The notes under the pieces: model-generated
What the model saw: only the letters and a program-made list of their open reading frames with translations
Told to the model about the DNA's origin: nothing
Databases searched by the model: none
Program-made: the position numbers and the translations under genes
NCBI GenBank assembly: GCA_963932145.1
Contig: OZ010571.1
Coordinates: 155,905,056-155,969,055 of the forward strand
DNA: 64,000 nucleotides
Source of the DNA: Acanthosepion lycidas
Taxonomy: Eukaryota > Mollusca > Cephalopoda > Sepiida > Sepiidae
Direction: 5' to 3'
Shown: one piece after another, positions 45,912-55,956 of the stretch
Layout: each line of letters starts with the position of its first letter
How positions within the stretch are numbered: position 1 is the first letter of the stretch

Positions 45912-46092
45912 TGTTCTAACTCTTGGATCGAAATGTTCGTATATGTAGTTAGAATTATATCCTATGAAGAAGTTAATTAACCTAAAGGATCATTGCCGCT
46001 TTCGATTGGTTTTGACTACCGGATCGAAGAGTTTGTAGCTGAAAGTTGTATCGTATAAGGAAGTGAAAGAACCTTAGGAACCACGGCAAGTT
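45912..46092 (+). repeat. Degenerate tandem repeat, two units of about 90 bp
   Basis: CTTGGATCGAAATGTTCGTA ... ATCCTATGAAGAAGTTAATT ... CCTAAAGGA is echoed by CCGGATCGAAGAGTTTGTAG ... ATCGTATAAGGAAGTGAAAG ... CCTTAGGAACC. Identity is modest. Confidence 0.5.
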
Positions 46093-46099
46093 CTATTTT

Positions 46100-46860
46100 T
46101 TTCCAAAATATTGTATTATTTGTGTTCGATAAGAATTAAAATTCTACCATATAAAAAACTATATGTAAATAAATTTATTTTATTTAGATATTTTTATAAT
46201 TTGAATGCAACCTTGGTTAAATTATTGGAATTCCCTGAAACAACAACTTGCATATAAAGGGTTTTATATATTCTATTATGGTCGACTTATAACTTTTCGA
46301 TATCCAAATAAACATTCGTTCGATTATTTCTACTCAGACATTTTGAATTGAACTAGATTTGAAATACAGAAAAGTCAATATATTTTCTTGGTTTAATTAT
46401 TCCATTGGATAATGTTTCATAGATCTATAATTATAAGAATTACATTCAATATTTATTCTCTCTCTTCTCTATATGGTAATATTTTCAATCTAGCCAATAA
46501 AGATAATTCTTTAGTCTGACATAGATATTAGGTGAATCGGAATTTATAATATAATGTTCTGTTAGTGTATTCACTATCAAGCTAATGCCCCTGGAAAAGG
46601 CATTAATATGTCTCTTCCCCTCTAGTTAGGGGTTAAATAGCAGGTTCGATGGAACTCTTTAGCTTTAGTAAAAAGCAGCCAGTTTAAGAAAAAGAAATGT
46701 GAGCATTCAAAACCGTGGAATTGACAGTCTCTGTGGGGGTCTGTACTTTTTAATTTCAGTTTCTGGTAAAGAGCATCACATAATCAAGAGAAAACGTTCT
46801 TCCATTCGCCCAGCAACAAAAATAATCAGAAGCCCCAAAAACATGTCTAACGAATATTTG
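46100..46860. other. Sequence without recognised features
   Basis: No feature recognised. Confidence 0.45.
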
Positions 46861-46867
46861 TCTGATT

Positions 46868-47062
46868 TTGAATATTGACTTCCAGTTGCCTTAAATGACA
46901 TCCTCCTATGGCACCCGTTGCGCGGCAAAACATCGGTTGGAAGACCTCATCACACTTACATTAACCACTTGTAGATGACTCTGAATGCCGTCCGAAGGAC
47001 CTGCCGACGACGACAGAAATGGTTGGAAGGAACAAGTCAGGAGAATCCGAGAAGAATTTTCG
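46868..47062 (+). mobile_element. LINE ORF2 C-terminal tip
   Basis: DILLWHPLRGKTSVGRP, TYINHL, then (frame shift) DDSECRPKDLP and GESEKNFRPDDDF fit the end of many LINE ORF2 proteins (LLW.P.HG.RS.GRP..TYID.L ... DD). The terminal CCTGATGATGATTT also suits the expected 3' end. Only the last 60 or so residues remain. Confidence 0.65.
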
Positions 47063-47208
47063 GCCTGATGATGATTTCATTTAAAATTTCTTTTTCCTCC
47101 TTTATGTTAGCATTTTATTATTGTTACTAACATATTACTATTATTATTATTGCTAGTTGTTTAAGTAAATTGTGATGTTCCGAGATGCATGTATTACGTA
47201 AATATATG

Positions 47209-47210
<2 letters not shown>

Positions 47211-47270
<60 letters not shown>
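47211..47270. repeat. (AT)n microsatellite
   Basis: About 30 AT units. Confidence 0.95.
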
Positions 47271-47271
<1 letters not shown>

Positions 47272-47392
47272 GACATCAGATCCGCAGCACAGTAATAATC
47301 AGAATTTTAAATTCTGTGGAAAACTACTATGGCAATTTCACTCTACAAATTGGATTTTACCTAAGTCCATTTCCCTTTAACAGATAAATACA

Positions 47393-47695
47393 TTATTTAC
47401 ATTTTTACGACTATTGTCCTCATCTTTGTCGCCATATTTGTTACAACGTTTCGGCCGCTGTACGCTCCGACCTTCTTCAGGTGGTTAGAATGTCGAAATG
47501 AACCGTTTATTTCGCTCACTGTGTTAGACTATTCTAGTTACACGTGCCAGGTTTAATGGATTTCAGTTATCAGTTATCTCCTGTTAATTTCCCTCTGAAA
47601 GTTCTCCGCTGCCTTAGCCAGGTATTGAACTCACACCCTTTGGGTCTTGTCACTATAACTAACTAACGCCTTTATCCACTGTGCCATGTGTCCTC
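47393..47695 (-). mobile_element. tRNA-derived SINE
   Basis: The minus strand reads box A TGGCACAGTGGATAAAG, box B-like GTGAGTTCAATACCTGG, GGAGATAACTGATAACTGA, CTGAAGAAGGTCGGAGCG, GGCCGAAACGTTGTAA and the beginning of the tail. Nearly complete. Confidence 0.9.
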
Positions 47696-47696
47696 A

Positions 47697-47882
47697 AGAC
47701 ATCCAGTGACACCTGAAGAAGGCCGGAGCGTACAACGGCCGAAACGTTGTAATAAATATGGCGACAAAGATGAGAACAATAGTCGAAAAATGTAAATAAT
47801 GTGTTTATCAGTAGTCTGAATAATGTAAATAATGTACATAATACCTCATCTCAGAAATATAAACAGATACTGATAAACACAT
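47697..47882 (+). mobile_element. SINE 3' half, head to head with previous copy
   Basis: GACATCCAGTGACA joins directly to CCTGAAGAAGGCCGGAGCG, so box B and the body are deleted. CGGCCGAAACGTTGTAATAA and one tail plus part of another follow. The hairpin is intact. Confidence 0.85.
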
Positions 47883-47889
47883 ACAACAA

Positions 47890-48540
47890 GAAGATTTCGT
47901 GGATTTATAACTTTTCAAAATTCAAAGAAAATTCTCGATTTAAACAACAAATCTAGCGTCGCGGCATCGCATGCTCCAAATCATCTATTCAACTGTCAAT
48001 AAATAGCTTAATTTAAAAAAAATAAACCTTTAAGTCTACTCATATTATCATGTGTTGGTGTTTACCTATGTATGGGAAAATTAAGCCCTGAAGATGACAA
48101 TTTGAAATTGTTGAAAGTACACGGAATGTGTCTTTCATCTGACAATAACTCGAATAGCGGCTCGTATTGAGCAATCAGAGAGCCGAGTTCGAATTCCAGT
48201 CGAATCCATTACATTCACTTGGTAAAGGTATGAATCCTCTACTTCTTTCATCAGCCATGGATATATAGCAGGACAGACATGGTTCTAGAGCCTTGGATGA
48301 CAACTGATGTATTGCAGAAAGATATGGCAACATACTGCGAGAAAAAAATCTGCCTCGTCAGTCATGTATTGAAATATACATGATCACCTACGCGTGTATT
48401 ACGCATGGTACATAACTGACTGATTATTCAAGGAACTGATAGTAAGTTAATGCCTCTTTAAGTCTTGTTAGCGAAATGATTTCGCAATTAACCACATTAA
48501 CATTGCTATTTAATTCTATGTATAATTTGTTTCTTTATGA
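47890..48540. other. Sequence without recognised features
   Basis: GAGTTCGAATTCC at 48185-48197 is a good box B, but no box A is correctly spaced. Confidence 0.4.
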
Positions 48541-48546
48541 TATAAT

Positions 48547-48563
48547 ACACACACACACACACA

Positions 48564-48628
<65 letters not shown>
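48547..48628. repeat. (CA)n(TA)n microsatellite
   Basis: About 10 CA units, then about 25 TA units. Confidence 0.95.
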
Positions 48629-48633
<5 letters not shown>

Positions 48634-48735
48634 CTAAAGAGCCCTGACGATCCGTTTAGATGAAACATAGGTAGGTTTACCTGGCTCTTTAGGTTTATAT
48701 TAAGTTTGCTCTACTTCGTGTATTGAGCACATTAC
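48629..48735 (+). repeat. Hammerhead-like hairpin with perfect 15-bp stem
   Basis: TAAACCTAAAGAGCC (48629-48643) and GGCTCTTTAGGTTTA (48683-48697) pair perfectly. CTGACGA (48644-48650) directly follows the first strand, TGAAAC (48661-48666) comes 10 bases later, and AGGTA/TACCT (48669-48682 region) could form the third stem. The base triplet before the second strand is CCT rather than NUH, so cleavage is not predicted. GCTCTACTTCGTGTATTGAG follows, as at 5735. Confidence 0.7.
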
Positions 48736-48907
48736 GTAGTTACTTTTGCTTTTACTCGTTTTGAAGGTTTTTTCATTTGGAATCTGAGCTTGAATTCTGG
48801 ACGATTGTTTTCGCCTCAATTTCATGTTCTTAGTTTTTCTCATTTTACCTTGGGTACTGGTTTGTTAAACTACGAGCCTAAATACCTAAGGTTTTTCTAA
48901 GCGAGTA

Positions 48908-48910
<3 letters not shown>

Positions 48911-48992
<82 letters not shown>
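48911..48992. repeat. (AT)n microsatellite
   Basis: About 40 AT units, the longest uninterrupted AT tract seen. Confidence 0.95.
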
Positions 48993-48993
<1 letters not shown>

Positions 48994-49369
48994 ATCTTAA
49001 ATATTACAAACACTAAACTTTTCTGCAACCGCGTTTTCTACCAATGGACGATTCCTCAGGCTGTGAAAAGGTTAATTGCTTTCCTGTCACTTTATTTTAT
49101 ACTTTTAATGCTGTGAAATTTAATGGGAGGGAGTGGGGAAAGTAAGAGTAGAGAAAGTATGTGAGAGGGAGATGGAAAAGAAAAATAATTAAATTATTTA
49201 ATTATATTATATCCAGAGCAAAGCACCCCTTCTACTTTTGATAACTCTTTATACACCGCCATAGAAGCATAGTAATTTTGAGTTCAATCCCTCCGCCGGG
49301 TAATATTTAACAATAAATACACACTGCTAAAAAAAACAAGACGATATATCCTTATATATGGACATCGGA

Positions 49370-49645
49370 GGGCATCTCGAGGCGGTGTGATGGTTAGCAT
49401 GTTTGTCTCTCTAGAATAATTACAACTGAGTAGTGAGTTCGATCCTCACTGGGTGCCCCCTACTTTCGACCTTGTGCTACATTTAAGCTACGCTTGTAAA
49501 ATCGCTATATAGACAGCGGAAAAAAACAATCCACCCGAGTAGATTTCTGTTCGAAATTCGAAATCGACAAAAACATGAATAAGGCTGAAAACGCTGTGAT
49601 ACTAACAACAAAGATGAGGACGTTAGTCCGATATTAACTAACGCA
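49370..49645 (+). mobile_element. tRNA-headed SINE, second family, with tail
   Basis: GGCGGTGTGATGGTTAGCAT (A-box region), GAGTTCGATCC (49435-49445, box B), GTGCCCCC, ACATTTAAGCTACGCTTG, then ACATGAATAAGGCTGAAAAC and ACAACAAAGATGAGGACG. The tail shows that this family uses the same hairpin-plus-tail 3' module as the main SINE family, with a different tRNA-like head. Confidence 0.8.
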
Positions 49646-50149
49646 ATTAAGGATAACTCCTAATCCCAGATATTTATATAGAAATTCTCCACAGAATTGT
49701 AATAAAATGTCAGTTATTGTACCAAGAGAATGCGGACGGCATTGTAATGAAATTAAGCCCTGATTTCTCGATTGATAAACAAACAGAAAATTCACTAGAT
49801 TTATTGTACCGAGTGTCTTTCTCCATAGAGCGATCGACATTTAAATATCAGTCTGTCGCTTTAAAACTAAGTTATGGTGTACATATCAGGATTAAATTTA
49901 CTTCTACAACCATCGGTCACGGTTCTAACTGGATTGCACAAACTATTTTTCGTAAAACATGATCATTTGTGTTCACATAAATTTTCTCACAGCACATCTC
50001 GCGAGATCTTTCACCTTTAGCCTTAGTTTGGTGATTTTTTTAAGATATTAAACAATTTTGTGGAATGGACAATTATGCTGTAACACGATTTAGACTAATT
50101 TTGCAGTTACATCCGGTATATATATATATGTAAAAGTGAACATTGAAGT

Positions 50150-50209
50150 CAACACTCAGAGGCGACAGGTTGTTTCATGCTAGACGCAATCATCAGGCCG
50201 CGAGTGTTG
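50150..50209 (-). ncRNA. Candidate type I hammerhead ribozyme
   Basis: Minus strand. Stem I is CAACACUC (50209-50202) with GAGUGUUG (50157-50150), then an internal loop GC/UCU, then GGC/GCC. CUGAUGA is at 50196-50190. Stem II is UGC/GCA closed by a U-U (50189-50177, loop GUCUA). GAAA is at 50176-50173. A minimal stem III AC/GU with a five-base loop is followed by the cleavage triplet GUC (50166-50164), with predicted cleavage between 50164 and 50163. All invariant core bases are present. Short stem III forms are known in metazoan retroelement hammerheads and often act as dimers. The flanks are AT repeats. Confidence 0.7.
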
Positions 50210-50269
50210 GATTTTTCTCGACTGTTTATATATATATGGGTCAGTGGTGCATTGTGAGTAATTCATTCC

Positions 50270-51068
50270 GGCGATCATTTTGGCGTGACTGTCTTGTTTA
50301 TTTATTTATTTGGGTTAATTTATTTTTCTTGTTTTTTATTTTCATTTTTTTATATATTTATTTATTCTTTTCGGTTTTCGATGTTTTATCAACGTAGTAA
50401 AAAAATTCGGTTGGGATTTGTTTAGGTCGCTTATTTAATAGTTTGTTTTGGTCTGGGAAGATAAAGATATTTATTCGTCCAATTTTTGGATTGATTGCTA
50501 TTCTGCTATTTTGACGGGGGGCATTTTTTAATTTGTTTATTATTTTATTTATTTATTTATTTGGATTGATAATTTTTACTTGATTTTGCTTATGTTTATT
50601 TTATTAGTTCTAATTGTTATTTTAGCAGGAGTGATTTGTTAATTTGTTCATTTATTTATGTTGATTAATTTTTACTTGTTTTTTCTTATTTATTTGCATA
50701 TTTTTTTTATTTTGTATATTTTTATTTACTCTATTCGGTTTTCAATTTTTGAGTAACGTAGTAATTTTTTTTATCGTTATATAGCAGTTATAGCTATTTT
50801 CTCATCCATTGTTTGGATTGATAGTCTATTTTAACGGTTGCTTTGGAGGGATTAATTTGTTTATTGTTTACTTTATTTATTTGGGTTGATTATTTTTACT
50901 TGTATCGTATGTATTTATTTTTTATTTTTATTTGTTCTATTTTGTCTATTCTAATGGGAGTGGTTTGTTAATTTGTTTATTATTGCTTGGGTTAATCTAT
51001 TTTACTTGTTTTTTATATTATTTTATTTGTTTGCATTTATTCTTTTCAGTTTTCAATTTTTAATTAAC
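50270..51068 (-). repeat. Diverged tandem copies of a Penelope-like 3' end
   Basis: The landmark CAACGTAGTAA with preceding CGGTTTTC recurs near 50362-50398, 50730-50770 and 51043-51075. TTTTGGATTGATTGCT recurs twice, in 50.5 and 51.2 kb. The copy at 50420-50510 translates on the minus strand as a degraded version of the coding end (AIQSKNW ... LPRPKQTIK versus LPGGKNSCNTFPDQNKLLNK). The Penelope-like 3' end is therefore repeated about three times with spacing near 300-365 bp. Confidence 0.6.
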
Positions 51069-51069
51069 G

Positions 51070-52945
51070 TAGTAAAAATTTGTTTTCATGTCTGCATTTT
51101 GAGATGAGCTCAGATCGTTTATTTAGTAATTTATTTTGGTCTGGGAATGTGTTACAGCTATTTTTTCCTCCAGGCAAAGCTTACAGGTTTTGGATTGATT
51201 GCTGTAGGCTGATGATTTTCTCCTTATTTTCCATGACATTTTTGGCGCGATGTGTTTTGTTTTTAATTTCCCAGATATACTTAGAAAGCTCTGTGCTGTT
51301 CGTGTATTTACTATTTTTCAAAGATGCTTTGTGTGCATAGTTTCTTTGTTTCCAGGGTCTTTCAGTTACTTCTATATATACTTTTTCTTCGTTATCTGGT
51401 GATTTTATAGTAGCTTAGTATATTACATTGTTTTGTAAGCAATTACCGTTTAAGGGACATTCATTCTTTATTTTACAGTGACACGTGGGTTTAATTTGTT
51501 CGTTGATAGTTTTCCTGTTGTGCTTTTTTATTATTTGTGCCATGTTCTCGGTGCAACTGTAGCTTTTTTTTAAAGTGATGCATTAAATATATTGTGTAGA
51601 GTGATTGATTCTGGGAAGTGTTTGTTTAAGAGTTTGAAGAATATTTTACCTACGTTTGTTTTTACGTTTTTGCTGTATGGTGGGTTGTACCATATGATAT
51701 TTCTCTTTCTGTTGGCAATTGTTGTCCTTTGTCGTGTGTATGTGAGTGTTGCCGCGAATCCACTATCTGTTAGAGTTCTTTCGCAATCTTTCTTAGCTTC
51801 GTTAAATATGGTTTCATTGAAAGAATTGTCTGAAAGCCTGCGTTTAATCGATTTTTGTATCTGATTATTGAGGACAGGTGATTGGAAGATGTGTGTATTA
51901 AAGTGTTTTATCATTGGGTTTTCTCTATGGTTTATATATACCTTTTCTTAGGTTGAAGGTAACATCTAGAAAATCTACTTCGTTTAGGTTAGTTATTATA
52001 TCTATGTCAAACCATTATTTTTGAAAATACTTATTATTGTTTTTCTAGTTTTTTCTCTGTTTTGTTTGTTATAGTTTCTTAAGATTATGAGGCCGTCGTT
52101 CCTTGTTGAGTCCTGTATTATTTTTATCTATTATTTTGCTTAGTTTGTGTAGTAAATATATGCCTATGATTTCGCAGGTCAGCACCATCAAAGCTTCCCA
52201 TTGTAGTTTCAAAGACCCCTTCTTTCGTTATCCATGCGTCTTCATTGTGGAATAATAGTGATTTATGGGAGTGTTTAATGATATCGATTTCGTTTGTGTT
52301 TATTTCTATTTGTTCTTGGGCTAACATGATGGCCTTATCTAGGATGGCTTCTGTTATGGATGGGCAAAATTCTTTTATATCTAATTGTATAAATTGGCAA
52401 TTAAGTTTGTTATTTATGTTGTGGAGCCAGTCAATAGTTGCTTTTGTGTTTTTCCACTGATTTACTCCTTAACTTTTTCCTTAGTTCAGAATTAATTCTT
52501 TCTCGTATTTTACTCAGTTCCCATTTAGTTGTCTTTCTGAGTCTGCATGCAGGTTTGCTTTTGAAATTTTCTTTCTGGTCTTTGTGGCTTGTGTCTTACC
52601 GATGCAACTTATTCGGTCGTCTAGATTTAATTTTTGGGCGATTGCTTTAGCTTCCTTATTGATATCGTATCCTATTGTTTTTGGTGCTTTTTGTATGTTT
52701 TGGTTATGTTGCCCTTGAGTAATTTGTTGTGTGTAGTGGGGTGCGTAGTTCATATAAATTTCTTGTTTTGTCCGCTACGATAAATACATTTGTTGAATTG
52801 TTTATTTTGGTTATATCTTCTTTTAGATTTTTGGAATGCATCTTGTTTTTTGTGGAATTTTTTGTTTCTATTTAGGTTAGTTAAGTCTTTCTCGAAGTCG
52901 TCTAATTCTTTGTGTTGCGGTGGGGGGGGGGCAAAAAATTCCATC
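51070..52945 (-). mobile_element. Penelope-like retroelement ORF, decayed but long
   Basis: Order on the minus strand: basic N-terminal block (52944-52750, LNRNKKFHKKQDAFQKSKRR); RT motif FIQLDIKEFCPSITEAILD (about 52400); MGSFDGADLRNHR (near 52190), matching the MGS.DGAE block; the YRDDG motif in degraded form TRNDGLIILR (52103-52081), so a catalytic Asp is replaced; 51914-51570 with IIWYNPPYSKNVKTNVGK, the connection region; CHCKIKNECPLNGNC; a GIY-YIG-like YIEVTERPWKQR (G to E); and LISKCRHENKF near 51100. Several frameshifts. The class call rests on this order of motifs. Confidence 0.8.
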
Positions 52946-53189
52946 TGCCTGCCATCGGTTTTTTCTGCCTGTGCTCATTCTAGCGCAGCTAGGATGATTC
53001 CGTGATCAAATGTCGAGGCCGCCACAGATATATTTTGAACAGCGTATCCCCATATCCCCAGCACAGAGATCCTCCTTCAGGCCAATCCTGCATATGGCTT
53101 CCCTGAAGGGCAACCTGCAAATTCTATTCTGGCATCATCTGGGCTGATATATATATTAAGATAAGCCATGTCAATGCATATTCATTTAT

Positions 53190-53235
53190 TTCGAGTACGT
53201 TCGACATTACCGCAATGTCATCATCAGGATGTTTT
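53190..53235 (-). other. Hammerhead-core-like hairpin upstream of the Penelope-like ORF
   Basis: Minus strand: CCTGATGA, T, GACATT-GCGG-TAATGTC with a 6-bp perfect stem, then GAACGTACTCGAAATAAATG. CTGATGA is exact; GAAA reads GAAC. No complementary outer stem was found nearby. Its place about 250 bases 5' of the ORF fits the known presence of hammerhead motifs in the LTR-like ends of Penelope-like elements. Confidence 0.5.
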
Positions 53236-53513
53236 TTTTACTAAGACAAAACTGTTGTGTTTATCTGAAAGTTTAATTTCTATTAAGTGAAAAACGCTAT
53301 GGTTATGTACTGTACTATTTGAATTTCACGGTGTAAACATCCGGGGATGTAACTAAGTTATATGCCCAGGTGTTTTTTTTTCTTTTAAAAAATAGTTAAA
53401 ACTATTAGTTAAAATGTAGATATTTTAACCTATCTACTGTAAAAATTTTCAAACATTTTTGCGGTATTAAATTTCATTTTATTAAGATTTGGTTTAAATT
53501 TTTTTAATATAGA

Positions 53514-53667
53514 TAGCTTCAAGAAATTTTATTTATGTTTATTATTTTCATGAAAAAGTATAGATGTATTTTCAACAAGAATTGCGAATGTGGACAGGCA
53601 AGGTGTTGTAAATGTTGCTAAGTTTGATGCATCATTCAAATGGAAACTCAACCGTCGAGCCGTACAT

Positions 53668-53737
<70 letters not shown>

Positions 53738-54330
53738 GCATGCTTCATTAAATAATATAGACAAGTTTTGTCGGTTTATTTAAAGTAAGTTCCTTTCATA
53801 TTATCTGATAAGCTTAATAACATTATCATTGAAAGATGAAAGGAAATCACCATATTGATACATGTTTAAATCCAATCTAAGCTTTCGGCTTACATAAGCC
53901 ATTATCAAAGATGACAATTACTTTTCAATATATTAACCAATACACGGACGAAACAATAATGATAGTCTGTTTATTTTGTTTTTTGGCATAAAAAATTTCA
54001 AAGCAACGACTAACTCGTGTATACGAGACGCAGAAGCGAAAATCGCGTTGCAGCTCGTGACGTCACACATGACCACGCGAGAGTGAAAACGAGAAGTATT
54101 AAGTATGGGAAGTCGTTATCAATTATAGGCATTTAAGAATAATTGTGGAGATTTCGTAGTTTATTTAGTTCAGGTTAGGTTTCAATGTTTTATGTATGTA
54201 GCTTCAAGAATGTTTAGTTTTTGTTTATTGTTTTCATGTTTAAGTATAGTTGTGTTTTCAACAAGGATTTTTCGGAATTGTGTACGCGGCCAGGCATGTT
54301 GTTTTAAATGCCTAAACTTACTTAAATAGA
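53514..54330 (+). mobile_element. Repeat element copy A with internal direct repeats and CRE site
   Basis: TAGCTTCAAGAA ... TTTATGTTTATTATTTTCATG ... TTTTCAACAAG at 53514-53580 recurs at 54200-54270. Between them lie a (CA)n(TA)n tract (53669-53738), ATTAAATAATATAGACAAG, the inverted hairpin CGGCTTACATAAGCC ... TTATCAAAG (53890-53915) and TGACGTCACACATGACCAC (from 54058). The flanking repeats make it look like an LTR-like unit. Part of it is duplicated at 56640-57130. Confidence 0.65.
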
Positions 54331-54392
54331 CAAAACATGTCTATGTTATTTAATGAAACATGCATAAATGAAAAATCGCTACTTAAATATAG

Positions 54393-54396
<4 letters not shown>

Positions 54397-54440
<44 letters not shown>

Positions 54441-54487
54441 CATATATATACACACATATATATATACATACATATGCATATATATAC

Positions 54488-54540
<53 letters not shown>
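54397..54540. repeat. (AT)n tracts with CA/CATA interruptions
   Basis: Two AT tracts joined by ACACACATATATATACATAC. Confidence 0.95.
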
Positions 54541-54543
<3 letters not shown>

Positions 54544-54589
54544 GATACACATATATATGCATAAACACACATTATATATATAATATATA

Positions 54590-54652
54590 ATAATGCCGTT
54601 TTCTCACATAATAACATATGTGAAAAACGACATTATTTTTGCACCAACCTAA
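54590..54652. mobile_element. MADE1-like MITE, short subtype, left end lost
   Basis: AATGCCGTTTTCTCACAT faces ATGTGAAAAACGACATTA, then TTTTTGCACCAACCTAA closes the right TIR. The left TIR is replaced by AT repeat. It complements the copy at 22691, which lost the other end. Confidence 0.82.
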
Positions 54653-54779
54653 TATATATGTGTGTGTCTGTGTGTGTGTCTGTGTATTCTTTTGAATAGA
54701 TCACCTGCAATAATAATTTTGAATTGGCCAATGTCCAAAATTTGGGAATGCGGTGTTATTATTATTATTTACATGCAAA

Positions 54780-55130
54780 ATATTTTATCAATCTTATTAG
54801 TATCAAAGTGTTTTGATAATTGTGCCTTCCGGCCTTCATGAGGTTCTGGTCTGTCCGATTAACCATCAAATAACTTTGAAATGTACACTTTATTCAACGT
54901 AACGGGGCAGATTGTTCTCTTTTCGCTGCCCATACTTAGAGATATCTCGACTAGTTATTATTTAGTAATGTTCAGTTATTGTATGTCCTGCTTTCTCTGT
55001 GTCCAAGTACATACTACTCAGCTCAGGGATTGAACTTACAATTACTATGTTAGTAATTTCATAAACCAACACCTAAATCTATTCGTCTACATTCCAGTCG
55101 GATAATCTTTGAAGAATACAGTTTACTATG
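54780..55130 (-). mobile_element. SINE-related copy with B box
   Basis: On the minus strand GTAAGTTCAATCCC (near 55026-55039) is a good box B, ATAACTAGTCGAGATATCTC marks the body, and CCTCATGAAGGCCGGAAGGC the hairpin with a weakened second strand. A diverged member of the SINE group. Confidence 0.6.
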
Positions 55131-55396
55131 CAGGCTACTGAAAATCTTCAAATAACAATCTGTATATTCAATAACTTGTAAAATCTTAAATATTAACACT
55201 ACAATGGATATCTATCATTGTGTATCTATCCTTCACATGTTCAGTATATCACTGATTTTAATTCGTTTGTTCTAATTCTGTTTGTCTGTCCCACGTGAAA
55301 TGGCTGCAAAGCCTACGTCTGCACCTGTTCATATCCTCCTCTTTGGCTGTAAAGTCACTTCTTAATGTTTCCCCTCACCCACTTCCTCGTTATATT

Positions 55397-55632
55397 CCCT
55401 AACACTATCACCCTTTTCGTTCAATCAGTTGTTCGCCAACTTTAGCGATGTTTGTTTTGTCTTTCCCCCGTACTTACCTTTTGTTTAAATCACCAGAGAG
55501 AAACCTTCTGCAAGCGGTAATAAAACAGGTACATCTGATACGAAAATAGAAACGCAATTTCATTGTCTCGACTGCCAACTTTATAAACATGACATCTATT
55601 TTCTCGGCAATTTTTGTATCGTTAACTGAACC
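55397..55632 (-). repeat. Inverted duplication, copy 1 (possible exon-like block)
   Basis: Almost identical, in inverse orientation, to 59170-59392. Read on the minus strand it holds an open frame (SVNDTKIAEKIDVMFIKLAV, ETMKLRFYFR, CTCFITACRRFLSGDLNKR) directly followed by AAAAGGTAAGTA, a consensus 5' splice site. Without a database I cannot say whether it is an exon fragment or a dispersed repeat. Confidence 0.6.
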
Positions 55633-55734
55633 GTTGTTTAGAAAGTGTCCGGCTTTATTGAAACAATATGACATCTGCATATCACACCCACAAACCTCCC
55701 CCCCATATATCTATTTTCTATATATTTTTACATA

Positions 55735-55763
55735 CACACACACACACGCACACAGAGACCCCC

Positions 55764-55823
<60 letters not shown>

Positions 55824-55856
55824 GTATTTAAGCAGTTCATCCCATGGAATATATAC

Positions 55857-55900
<44 letters not shown>

Positions 55901-55916
55901 GACTCTCCCGTCGGTT

Positions 55917-55953
<37 letters not shown>
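55735..55953. repeat. Cluster of (CA)n, (TA)n, (AAT)n and (AT)n tracts
   Basis: CA at 55735-55752, TA at 55767-55811, about 13 AAT units at 55861-55900, AT at 55921-55953. The break between AAT and AT carries GGACTCTCCCGTCGG, seen inverted at 8612. Confidence 0.95.

Positions 55954-55956
<3 letters not shown>

Noticed and set aside
48150-48200. SINE head around box B GAGTTCGAATTCC
   Set aside because: No A box at the expected distance and no family body. A single motif is not enough.
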